A stretch of DNA of 64,000 bases from Beijerinckiaceae bacterium (GTDB lineage Bacteria; Pseudomonadota; Alphaproteobacteria; Rhizobiales; Beijerinckiaceae), in the NCBI GenBank assembly GCA_027533425.1, contig JAPZUD010000006.1, forward strand, positions 186,001 to 250,000. The letters run 5' to 3'. How positions within the stretch are numbered: position 1 is the stretch's first letter; each line of letters opens with the position of its first letter. Positions 46,293 to 53,612 of this stretch are shown here, one piece after another. The notes beneath the pieces are model-generated. The model had not been told where the DNA came from and made no database searches. It worked only from the letters and a program-made list of their open reading frames with translations. The translations under genes and the position numbers were made by a program.

Positions 46293-46365
46293 CAAGCTCT
46301 GCGATGCTTTCTCCCATCGATTCTGGCGGCTGCGATGCCGCGCGATAGGCTTGAAGGGAAATCAC

Positions 46366-47208
46366 ATGCGTCGCTCGACATGGCTCCGCACCGCACAAAT
46401 GGCGGCCCTCGTCGCAGGAACCCAGTCACTTCCGGCTTCCGCGGCGGATATGCTCTCCGCTCCTCCGCCGCCGCCCATGATGGCGCCGGCGCCCCATATC
46501 GATGCCGGCGGCGGCTTCTATCTCCGCGGCGATATCGGGGTCAGCAACCATGACAATGGCGGCGTCTTCCTGGCACCGGGGGGGGCGAACTTCCAGACCA
46601 TGTCCTCCAGCCTCGGCAATTCGGTCTTCCTCGGCGTCGGCGCCGGGTATGCTTACAATTCCTGGCTGCGCGGCGATGCGACGATCGAGTATCGCAGTGC
46701 GGCCAAATTCCGTATCTCCGAACTCGACACCCGCGGTACTGCCGGCACGGGCGATGACGGCATCAACGTCACGACCGGCAAGGTCAGCGCCGTGGTCGGC
46801 CTGCTGAACGGCTATGTCGATCTCGGGACCTGGCACCGAATCACCCCGTTCATCGGCGCGGGTGCAGGTTTCGCGACAATCTTTACCAATGATGTCCGCG
46901 ATGTCGGCTATGCGGCCTTTGCCGGTGGCACCGGTTCAGCGCCCAGCAAGACCGATACGCGATTCGCCTGGGCCATCCATGCCGGTCTTGGCTATGATCT
47001 GAGCACAAATCTCAAAGCAGAAGTCGGATACCGCTACCTCAATATGGGCACGATCAACACGGCCAACGTGGTTTGCACGATCCCCTGCACGACTTTCAAT
47101 GCTCGCATCAAAGATCTCAGCTCGCATGATATCAAATTCGGCATGCGTTACATCTTTGCCGATGCCGCGCCAGCTTTTGCCCCAGGCCCTCTGGTCCGCA
47201 AATACTGA
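46366..47208 (+). CDS. outer membrane beta-barrel protein (Omp25/RopB-like)
   Basis: A 280-residue outer-membrane protein of the rhizobial Omp25/RopB/Omp31 type. The signal peptide runs to about residue 27 (SLPASAADM). After a Pro-rich stretch, alternating beta-strands follow: GFYLRGDIGVSNHD, FLGVGAGYAYNSWLRGDATIEY, SAVVGLLNGYVDLG and WAIHAGLGYDLSTNLKAEVG, with RYLNMG after it. Near the end, HDIKFGMRYIF is the last strand, with the tail PGPLVRKY. The start is ATG 46366 after AAGGGAAA. It is transcribed alone and ends at a strong terminator. CtrA control is suggested by the box upstream. Confidence 0.85.
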   Translation: MRRSTWLRTAQMAALVAGTQSLPASAADMLSAPPPPPMMAPAPHIDAGGGFYLRGDIGVSNHDNGGVFLAPGGANFQTMSSSLGNSVFLGVGAGYAYNSWLRGDATIEYRSAAKFRISELDTRGTAGTGDDGINVTTGKVSAVVGLLNGYVDLGTWHRITPFIGAGAGFATIFTNDVRDVGYAAFAGGTGSAPSKTDTRFAWAIHAGLGYDLSTNLKAEVGYRYLNMGTINTANVVCTIPCTTFNARIKDLSSHDIKFGMRYIFADAAPAFAPGPLVRKY

Positions 47209-47234
47209 TCATTTGATTCTTCTTGCTTGAAGCA

Positions 47235-47260
47235 GGGGCGCAGGAAACTGCGCCCCTTTT
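47235..47260 (+). terminator. Rho-independent terminator after the Omp25-like gene
   Basis: Stem GGGGCGCAG / CTGCGCCCC (47235-47243 with 47248-47256), GAAA tetraloop, then TTTT. Confidence 0.92.
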
Positions 47261-47452
47261 GCTGTCGATCTTCTCTTGCCCACAAGGCAAAAATAGCAGC
47301 GCATCCCCAGCGAATATTGTTTTCCTCATTTGTTTCAGCGTTGAGGGTTTTGACCTGCCGCCCAAATCTCCTAAAAGTTAATATTGATTAGAGATTCGCG
47401 ATGCCCGGTTCCGGTTCCGGTGTGCCGCGGGGGCGGATATGGGAAGCCGAGA

Positions 47453-48514
47453 GTGAAGCCTGAAAGTGCCACGCGCACCGATCGAGAGGCTGTTCCCCGT
47501 CCGGGAAACGATCTGACGCGTTTCCTCTCCGGCCCGGAAAAGGCCGCGATCATCCTGCTGGTCCTTGGTGAACGCTATGGCGGCGAGATCTGGTCCGCCC
47601 TCGACGAGGAGGAGATCCGCATCGTCTCGCGCGCCATGTCACGGCTGGGCTCGGTCACGGCGGAGGCCGTCGAGGCCCTGGTTGCCGAGTTCCTCTCGCT
47701 GATGTCTCAGGGCGGGGCGGTGACGGGCGACTTCGACCGCACCGAAGCCCTGCTTTCAAAAATCCTCCCGCGGGACCGCGTCTCGATTTTGATGGAGGAT
47801 ATCCGTGGTCCGGCCGGCCGCAACATGTGGCAGAAGCTCGGCAATGTGCAGGAAAACATCCTAGCCAACTGGTTGAAGGGCGAGTATCCGCAGACGATCG
47901 CCATCATCCTCTCGAAGATCCATCCCGAACATGCCGCCCGCGTGCTTTCTCTGCTGCCACAGGAACTGGCGCTCGAAGCCATCAACCGGATGATCACGAT
48001 GGAGCCAGTGCAGAAGGCTATCCTCAATCAGATCGAGGACACGCTCCGCACCGAATTCATCTCGAACCTGCATCAGGCCAACCGCCGCGACAACCATGAG
48101 CTGATTGCCGAGATCTTCAACTCGTTCGACCGCCAGACCGAAATGACCTTCATGGGCCTGCTGGAAGAGCGGCATCGCGAAGCCGCCAACAAGATCCGCT
48201 CGCTGATGTTTACCTTCGAGGACCTGATGAAGCTGGACCCGGCCTCGACCCAGACGCTGATCCGCTTCTCGGACCGCGACCAGCTGGCCATGGCGCTCAA
48301 GGGGGCCACCCCGGCGGTGAAGAAATTCTTCATCACCCAGATGTCCACCCGCGCCGCCAAGAATTTCGAGGACCAGATGGCCGGCCTCGGCCCGATCCGC
48401 CTCAAGGAGGTCGAGACGGCGCAGACGAAAATTGTCAATCTTGCCAAGGAACTCGCTGCCAAGGGCGAAATCACCATCGGCAAGAATCGCTCCGAGGACG
48501 AGCTGATCTACTGA
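47453..48514 (+). CDS. fliG: flagellar motor switch protein FliG
   Basis: A 353-residue rotor protein coupling stator torque to flagellar rotation. The N-terminal domain starts at FLSGPEKAAIILLVLGERYG, the middle domain includes EYPQTIAIILSKI with HPEHAARVL, and the C-terminal domain has MFTFEDLMKLDP and ALKGATPAVKKFF. The conserved charges are mostly present (Lys in ALKG, Arg in STRAAK, Asp in NFEDQ, Arg in GPIRL); the second acidic residue of the usual DD pair is Gln. GTG 47453 is chosen (GGGAAG upstream); TTG 47384 is less likely. There are no other flagellar genes here. Confidence 0.9.
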   Translation: MKPESATRTDREAVPRPGNDLTRFLSGPEKAAIILLVLGERYGGEIWSALDEEEIRIVSRAMSRLGSVTAEAVEALVAEFLSLMSQGGAVTGDFDRTEALLSKILPRDRVSILMEDIRGPAGRNMWQKLGNVQENILANWLKGEYPQTIAIILSKIHPEHAARVLSLLPQELALEAINRMITMEPVQKAILNQIEDTLRTEFISNLHQANRRDNHELIAEIFNSFDRQTEMTFMGLLEERHREAANKIRSLMFTFEDLMKLDPASTQTLIRFSDRDQLAMALKGATPAVKKFFITQMSTRAAKNFEDQMAGLGPIRLKEVETAQTKIVNLAKELAAKGEITIGKNRSEDELIY

Positions 48515-48544
48515 GGGGTGGGCTGCCCCTCCCCCCAAAGTCTC

Positions 48545-48572
48545 CTTGACGCGCCGCGGCAAACCACATACC
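48545..48572 (+). promoter_or_regulatory. putative promoter of serC-serA
   Basis: CTTGAC (48545-48550), 16 bases, CATACC (48567-48572). The predicted start near 48580 would put the leader hairpin at the very 5' end of the mRNA. Confidence 0.4.
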
Positions 48573-48579
48573 CCTCGAC

Positions 48580-48633
48580 GCGGGTCATCTCCCCCCAACG
48601 GGAGACACCCATCTGGAAGGATGGAGACAACAG
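48580..48633 (+). promoter_or_regulatory. serC leader-type RNA element upstream of serC-serA
   Basis: A hairpin with lower stem GGGT/ACCC (48582-48585 with 48607-48610), a CA/C internal loop, upper stem TCTCCC/GGGAGA (48588-48593 with 48600-48605) and a CCCAAC loop. It lies just before the serC ribosome-binding site (GGAG, about 7 bases from ATG 48634). Position and operon match the serC leader motif described in alphaproteobacterial serC-serA operons. Assignment is by recall; a covariance-model search is needed. Confidence 0.5.
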
Positions 48634-49794
48634 ATGACGACTGCGCCTGCCGCACGCCCGCGCGTGCCCAATTTCTCTTCCGGCCCCTGCGCCAAGCGCC
48701 CCGGCTGGTCCCTCAAAGCCCTCGCTGACGCCCCGCTCGGCCGCTCGCATCGCGCGAAGATCGGCAAGGCGAAGCTCAAGCTCGCGATCGACCTGACGCG
48801 CGAGGTGCTGCAGGTTCCCGCCGATTACCGGATTGGCATCGTGCCGGCCTCGGATACCGGCGCGGTCGAAATGGCGATGTGGTCGCTGCTCGGCGCCCGC
48901 CCCTCCACGATGCTGGCCTGGGAATCCTTCGGCGAAGGCTGGGTGACGGATGCCGTCAAGCAGCTGAAGCTGACCGATTGCGCCGTCGTCACCGCCCCCT
49001 ACGGCGAGTTGCCGAACCTCAACAAGATCGACACGAAGACACGCGACATCGTCTTCACCTGGAACGGCACGACCTCGGGCGTGCGCGTGCCGGACGCGAA
49101 CTGGATCGCGGCCGACCGCCAGGGCCTCACCATCTGTGACGCCACCTCGGCCGCCTTTGCGCAGCGCCTCGATTGGCCGAAGCTGGATGTCGTCACCTTC
49201 TCCTGGCAGAAGGTGCTCGGCGGCGAGGCAGCGCATGGCATGCTGATCCTCAGCCCGCGCGCCGTCGAACGGCTCGAGACCTACAAGCCGGCCTGGCCGA
49301 TGCCGAAGATATTCCGCATGACCAAGGGCGGCAAGCTGATCGAGGGCATTTTCGAGGGCGAGACGATCAACACCCCGTCCATGCTCTGCGTCGAGGATTA
49401 CATTGACGCCCTGCAATGGGCGAAGAAGGTCGGCGGTCTCGACGGCCTGGTGAAGCGGGCCGATGCCAATGCCCGCGCGATTGCCGGTTGGGTCAAGAAG
49501 ACCGACTGGGTCGACTTCCTCGCCGTCAGGCCGAAAACGCGGTCGAACACCTCGGTCTGCCTGAAATTCACCCATCCCAAGGTTGCCGCCCTGCCGGCCG
49601 ACCAGCAGGCGGCCTTTGCCAAGGGTGTGGTCTCCACGCTCGAGAAGGAAGGCGCAGGGCTCGATCTCGGCCATTACCGCGACGCGCCTCCGGGCCTCCG
49701 GATCTGGTGCGGCGCCACTGTCCAGACGCGCGATATCAAGGCGCTGATCCCCTGGATCGAATACGCCTTCGCCAGGGAACTCGCGAAGCTCTGA
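48634..49794 (+). CDS. serC: phosphoserine aminotransferase
   Basis: A 386-residue class V aminotransferase, converting 3-phosphohydroxypyruvate and glutamate to phosphoserine. The N-terminus [41 protein letters not shown] and the PLP-lysine segment [16 protein letters not shown] are seen. It is of the alphaproteobacterial/archaeal-like SerC group (length near 390). It lies upstream of serA in the same direction, under a shared leader element, so serC-serA form the first two steps of serine synthesis in reverse order. Confidence 0.95.
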   Translation: MTTAPAARPRVPNFSSGPCAKRPGWSLKALADAPLGRSHRAKIGKAKLKLAIDLTREVLQVPADYRIGIVPASDTGAVEMAMWSLLGARPSTMLAWESFGEGWVTDAVKQLKLTDCAVVTAPYGELPNLNKIDTKTRDIVFTWNGTTSGVRVPDANWIAADRQGLTICDATSAAFAQRLDWPKLDVVTFSWQKVLGGEAAHGMLILSPRAVERLETYKPAWPMPKIFRMTKGGKLIEGIFEGETINTPSMLCVEDYIDALQWAKKVGGLDGLVKRADANARAIAGWVKKTDWVDFLAVRPKTRSNTSVCLKFTHPKVAALPADQQAAFAKGVVSTLEKEGAGLDLGHYRDAPPGLRIWCGATVQTRDIKALIPWIEYAFARELAKL

Positions 49795-49823
49795 GACGCG
49801 GCCTCCGGTCGCGTCCGGCAATC

Positions 49824-49889
49824 GGCACTCGGGAATCGGCAGCCGCAAGGCCCCGCTCTCCGACTGCCGGCTGCCCAGTCCCCACTGCC
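49824..49889. repeat. long imperfect extragenic palindrome between serC and serA
   Basis: Nested arms: GGCA (49824-49827), GGG (49831-49833) and GGCAGCCG (49838-49845) mirrored by CGGCTGCC (49868-49875), CCC (49880-49882) and TGCC (49886-49889). Internal loops separate the stems. Sequence of the form ATCGGCA recurs in it. It fills the 132-base gap between serC and serA and is not a terminator (no T-run). Confidence 0.6.
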
Positions 49890-49926
49890 TCCCCCATTCC
49901 CGCTGCCCCTCCGCAGGAGCCATGCC

Positions 49927-51519
49927 ATGACCAGGAAACCCCGCGTCCTGATTTCCGACGCCCTCTCCCCCGCCGCCGTCCAGATCTTCAAGGATCGCGG
50001 CATCGACGTGACCTTCGATGCCAGCCTCGGCAAGGACAAGGACAAGCTCGCCGCCGTCATCGGCGAGTATGACGGCCTTGCCATCCGCTCGGCCACCAAG
50101 GCCACGGCCAAGCTGCTCGAAAGCGCCCCGAACCTGAAGGTGATCGGCCGTGCCGGTATCGGTGTCGACAATGTCGATATCCCCGCCGCCACGGCCAGGG
50201 GCATCATCGTGATGAATACGCCCTTCGGCAATTCGATCACCACGGCCGAGCATGCGATCGCGCTGATGTTTGCCCTCGCCCGCCAGATCCCGGCGGCGGA
50301 TGTCTCGACGCAAGCCGGCAAGTGGGAAAAGAACCGCTTCATGGGCGTCGAGCTCGAAGCCAAGACATTGGGCCTGATCGGCGCCGGCAATATCGGCTCG
50401 ATCGTCGCCCGCAAGGCGATCGGCATCGGCATGAAGGTCATCGCCTATGATCCCTATCTCTCGGCCGACCGCGCCGTGCAGATGGGCGTCGAGAAGGTCG
50501 AGCTCGATGCGCTCCTCGCCCGCGCCGATGTCATCACGCTCCATGTGCCGATGACCGAGCAGACGAAGAACATCCTCTCGGCCGAGGCGCTGGCGAAGAC
50601 CAAGAAGGGCGTGCGCATCATCAACTGCGCCCGTGGCGGGCTGGTCGACGAGGAAGCCCTCGCCGCCGCGCTTAAATCCGGCCATGTCGCCGGCGCGGCC
50701 TTCGACGTTTTCTCGGTCGAGCCGGCCGAGACCAACCCGCTTTTCGGCCTCGACAATGTGATCTGCACCCCGCATCTCGGCGCCTCGACCAACGAGGCGC
50801 AGGAGAATGTGGCCCTCCAGGTGGCCGAGCAGATGGCCGATTACCTGCTCAACGGCGCGATCAGCAACGCGGTCAATTTCCCGTCGATCACGGCGGAGGA
50901 AGCCCCGAAGCTGAAGCCCTTCGTTGCGCTCGGCGAGAAGCTCGGCTCGTTCCTCGGCCAACTGACCGAAGCCCCGGTCAAGGCGATCCGCATCCGCTAC
51001 GAGGGTGAGGTCGGCACGCTCAACGTCAGGCCGATCACGGCCGCCGCCATTACCGGCGTGCTCCGGCCCTTCCTGCCGGAAATCAACATGGTCAATGCCC
51101 CGATGACCGCCAAGGAAAAGGGCATCTCGGTCGACGAGGTCAAGCGATCGGCGGAGGGTGATTACGAAAGCCGCATCTATATCGAGGTTGTGGCCGAGGA
51201 TATGCCGCGCCACGCGGCCGGCACCGTCTACCAGGATGGCAAGCCGCGTATCATCGAGATCCGCCAGATCCAGATGGATGCCGAATTCGCCCCGCACATG
51301 CTCTATGTCCGCAACGACGACAAGCCCGGCTTCATCGGGCGGTTCGGCTCGCTGCTCGGCGAGAAGGGCATCAATATCGCGACCTTCAATCTCGGCCGCG
51401 ACAAGCCAGGCGGCGATGCGATCTGCTTCGTGGCCGTCGACGAGGCGATCCCGGATGACGTGCTGAACGCCATCCACGCCATTCCGCATGTGAAGCGCGC
51501 CCGCCGCCTGAAATTCTGA
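49927..51519 (+). CDS. serA: D-3-phosphoglycerate dehydrogenase
   Basis: A 530-residue long-type PGDH, first step of serine synthesis. The substrate domain includes AIRSATKATAKLLESA and RAGIGVDNVDIPAAT. The NAD domain GLIGAGNIGSIVARKA is near residue 150. The catalytic residues are in NCARGGLVDE and CTPHLGASTNEAQENV. The C-terminal part has an intervening ASB domain and an ACT domain (MLYVRNDDKPGFIGRFGSLL), where serine feedback acts. It is transcribed with serC. Confidence 0.96.
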   Translation: MTRKPRVLISDALSPAAVQIFKDRGIDVTFDASLGKDKDKLAAVIGEYDGLAIRSATKATAKLLESAPNLKVIGRAGIGVDNVDIPAATARGIIVMNTPFGNSITTAEHAIALMFALARQIPAADVSTQAGKWEKNRFMGVELEAKTLGLIGAGNIGSIVARKAIGIGMKVIAYDPYLSADRAVQMGVEKVELDALLARADVITLHVPMTEQTKNILSAEALAKTKKGVRIINCARGGLVDEEALAAALKSGHVAGAAFDVFSVEPAETNPLFGLDNVICTPHLGASTNEAQENVALQVAEQMADYLLNGAISNAVNFPSITAEEAPKLKPFVALGEKLGSFLGQLTEAPVKAIRIRYEGEVGTLNVRPITAAAITGVLRPFLPEINMVNAPMTAKEKGISVDEVKRSAEGDYESRIYIEVVAEDMPRHAAGTVYQDGKPRIIEIRQIQMDAEFAPHMLYVRNDDKPGFIGRFGSLLGEKGINIATFNLGRDKPGGDAICFVAVDEAIPDDVLNAIHAIPHVKRARRLKF

Positions 51520-51564
51520 GGCAGACCGGCACTTGCGGCCTTGTCGTCATGCCCGCCCGTTCAT

Positions 51565-51654
51565 GCGTCATGCCCGCCCTCGGGGCGGGCATCCACGACT
51601 TGATGCCGGGTCAAGTGAAGTCGTGGATGGCCGGGCCAAGCCCGGCCATGACGC
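51565..51654. repeat. REP-like extragenic palindromic element after serA
   Basis: An outer inverted repeat GCGTCATG (51565-51572) / CATGACGC (51647-51654), an inner one CCACGACTT (51593-51601) / AAGTCGTGG (51618-51626), and two hairpins inside (GCCCGCCC.GGGGCGGGC and GGCCGGGC.GCCCGGCC). This class of element (CATGCCCGCC...CATCCACGAC) is frequent between genes in Bradyrhizobium-like genomes. A partial copy (GTCATGCCCGCCC) lies just before it at about 51546-51558. Confidence 0.7.
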
Positions 51655-51683
51655 AGAGAGGCGTGCCGCGACAATGACAGCGG

Positions 51684-52655
51684 TCACGACTTGACCGGCA
51701 TGGCTCCACCCCGCCCGCGCTCGGCAATGGCGATGCCGCCGAGAACCAGCGCCATCGAGACGGCATGGTGCCAGCCGAACGGTTCGTTGAGGATCAGCAC
51801 CGCCAGCACGGCCCCGATCACCGGCACGAGATTGGCGAAAAGCCCCGCCCGGCCGGGCCCGATCAGCTCCACGGCCCGCATGAAGAAGACCTGCGCCAGG
51901 AAGCTTGGCCCGATCGCCACATAGGTCAGGATGGCGAGCCCCTTGGCCCCGGGCCAGACCGCCTTGCCCATGGCGATTTCCGCGGCAAGGAACGGAATCG
52001 AGACGAGAGCCGCCGCGAAGGCCATGCCGGAAAAGAAGGCAAGGCCCGAAATGGCCGGCCGTTTCTTCAGCGCCACCGTGTAACCGGCATAGAGCGCGCA
52101 GGCGGCAACCATCAGCACATCGCCGAAATTGATCGCCAGGGCTGCGAGCCGCTCGAGCGAACCGCCGCTCGCCGTCAGCGCGACGCCCATCATCGTCACG
52201 ATGATGCCGATGATCTGGACGCCGCGCACGGCGGTGCCGTAGGCGAGGAAGGCACCGATCAGCGTGAAGATCGGGATGGCCCCCTGCAGCAGCGTGATGT
52301 TGACGGCGCTGGTGTAATGCCCGGCGACATACATCATCGCGTTGAAGAAGGTGTAGCCGAACATCCCCATCAGCAGTGCGAAGAGCCAGCGCTCCTTCAG
52401 CACCGGCAGCACCTCGCGCACTTCCTTGCGCAGGAAGAGCGCGATGAAGATGACGACGACGAACCACCGCCCGGCCGTCAGCACCATGGGCGAGATCTCG
52501 CCCACAGCCAGCCGGGCCGCGATGGCATTGCCGCCCCAGAACAGCATGGTCAGGGCGAGCAGGAGATAGGCATTGGAATAGAGCTTGCGCGCGGGCACGT
52601 CAGGATCCGCCTGATTGCGCGCCGGCCCGGGCGGATGTATCCGGGGAGGCGGCAT
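51684..52655 (-). CDS. DMT-superfamily (EamA) transporter
   Basis: A 323-residue inner-membrane exporter with ten predicted helices in two EamA repeats. LLLALTMLFWGGNAIAARLAVG and VLTAGRWFVVVIFIALFL are in the first; ILTYVAIGPSFLAQVFFM and FANLVPVIGAVLAVLILNEPF in the second. The family exports metabolites such as amino acids. The substrate is unknown. The start at 52655 has no clear ribosome-binding site; the gene diverges from the amidotransferase gene only 15 bases away, so the two starts share the same few bases. The frame is open further upstream, antisense to that gene. Confidence 0.85.
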   Translation of the reverse strand: MPPPRIHPPGPARNQADPDVPARKLYSNAYLLLALTMLFWGGNAIAARLAVGEISPMVLTAGRWFVVVIFIALFLRKEVREVLPVLKERWLFALLMGMFGYTFFNAMMYVAGHYTSAVNITLLQGAIPIFTLIGAFLAYGTAVRGVQIIGIIVTMMGVALTASGGSLERLAALAINFGDVLMVAACALYAGYTVALKKRPAISGLAFFSGMAFAAALVSIPFLAAEIAMGKAVWPGAKGLAILTYVAIGPSFLAQVFFMRAVELIGPGRAGLFANLVPVIGAVLAVLILNEPFGWHHAVSMALVLGGIAIAERGRGGAMPVKS

Positions 52656-52670
52656 GATGGAGAGTTGTGA

Positions 52671-53534
52671 ATGTCTCTGCGCTTCCTGATCATCGAAGGC
52701 AATACCCGTGAGGTTCGCGAGGGTTACCGCGCGGGGCAGGGCGTCACGCCGGCCGAGGGCTATGGCAATGTCATGGCCGGGCTGGCTGGCGAAGCGCATT
52801 ACGACATCCTCCACGCCACCGATGCCGATGCCGCGCTTCCCGCCGGCACGGGCTTCACCGATTATGACGCCGCGATCATCACCGGCTCGGCGCTGCATCT
52901 CTGGCAGCGCGCGCCGGAAGCCCTGCGCCAGATCGAGGTCGCCCGGGCCATCTATCGCGCCGGCATTCCCTTTTTCGGCTCCTGCTGGGGCCTGCAGGTC
53001 GCGGCGGTGGCAGCGGGCGGTGATGTCCAGCGCAATCCACGCGGCCGTGAGGTCGGCTTCGCCCGCAAGATCACCCGCAACGCGGCCGGGCAGTCCCATC
53101 CGCTGCTCGATGGCCGGCCGGACGTGTTCGACGCACCCTGCTCGCATCTCGACGAGGTGGCCGTGCCGCCGCCCGGCGCCACGATCCTGGCCTCGAATGC
53201 CGTCTCATACGTCCAGGCGGCGGAATTCCGCTTCGAAGGCGGCAGCTTCTGGGGCGTGCAATATCACCCGGAATACACATTGGCCGACCTTGCCTTCCTG
53301 ATCGACCGCCGCATGGCCACGCTGATCGAGGAAGGCTTCTTCGCCGACGAGGCCGGGAAATCCGCCTATGTCGAGGATCTGCGCGCCCTCGCCGGGCAGC
53401 CGGGGGCCCGCCATCTCTGCTGGCGCCATGGCCTTGGCCCCGATGTCACGGACCCGCATCTCCGCGTGACGGAATTGCGCAACTTCATCGAATCGCGCGT
53501 GAAGCCCTTCGCCTATGCGCGGCAGGCAGCCTGA
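52671..53534 (+). CDS. class I glutamine amidotransferase family protein
   Basis: A 287-residue protein of the GATase1 fold. The nucleophile motif is FFGSCWGLQVAA with Cys near residue 105. The catalytic His-Glu is in GVQYHPEYT; IITGSALHL precedes the nucleophile. A C-terminal tail of about 60 residues follows the domain. It resembles GMP-synthase-like stand-alone amidotransferases of unknown acceptor (for example gamma-glutamyl hydrolase-like members). There is no synthetase partner nearby. Confidence 0.85.
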   Translation: MSLRFLIIEGNTREVREGYRAGQGVTPAEGYGNVMAGLAGEAHYDILHATDADAALPAGTGFTDYDAAIITGSALHLWQRAPEALRQIEVARAIYRAGIPFFGSCWGLQVAAVAAGGDVQRNPRGREVGFARKITRNAAGQSHPLLDGRPDVFDAPCSHLDEVAVPPPGATILASNAVSYVQAAEFRFEGGSFWGVQYHPEYTLADLAFLIDRRMATLIEEGFFADEAGKSAYVEDLRALAGQPGARHLCWRHGLGPDVTDPHLRVTELRNFIESRVKPFAYARQAA

Positions 53535-53612
53535 TTTCGGCCCGGTAGCGGCCTCAACTTCGCCGCGCCCGGACCGATGATCCGGATTTCCCGCCCCTCC
53601 GGAGATCCCCGC

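Noticed and set aside
48508-51489. 993-codon open frame antisense to serC and serA
   Set aside because: Mirror of the GC-rich coding frames of serC and serA: the opposite frame lacks stops because codon third bases are G or C. Composition (His/Arg/Asp/Gly-rich) and lack of any family motif fit a shadow.
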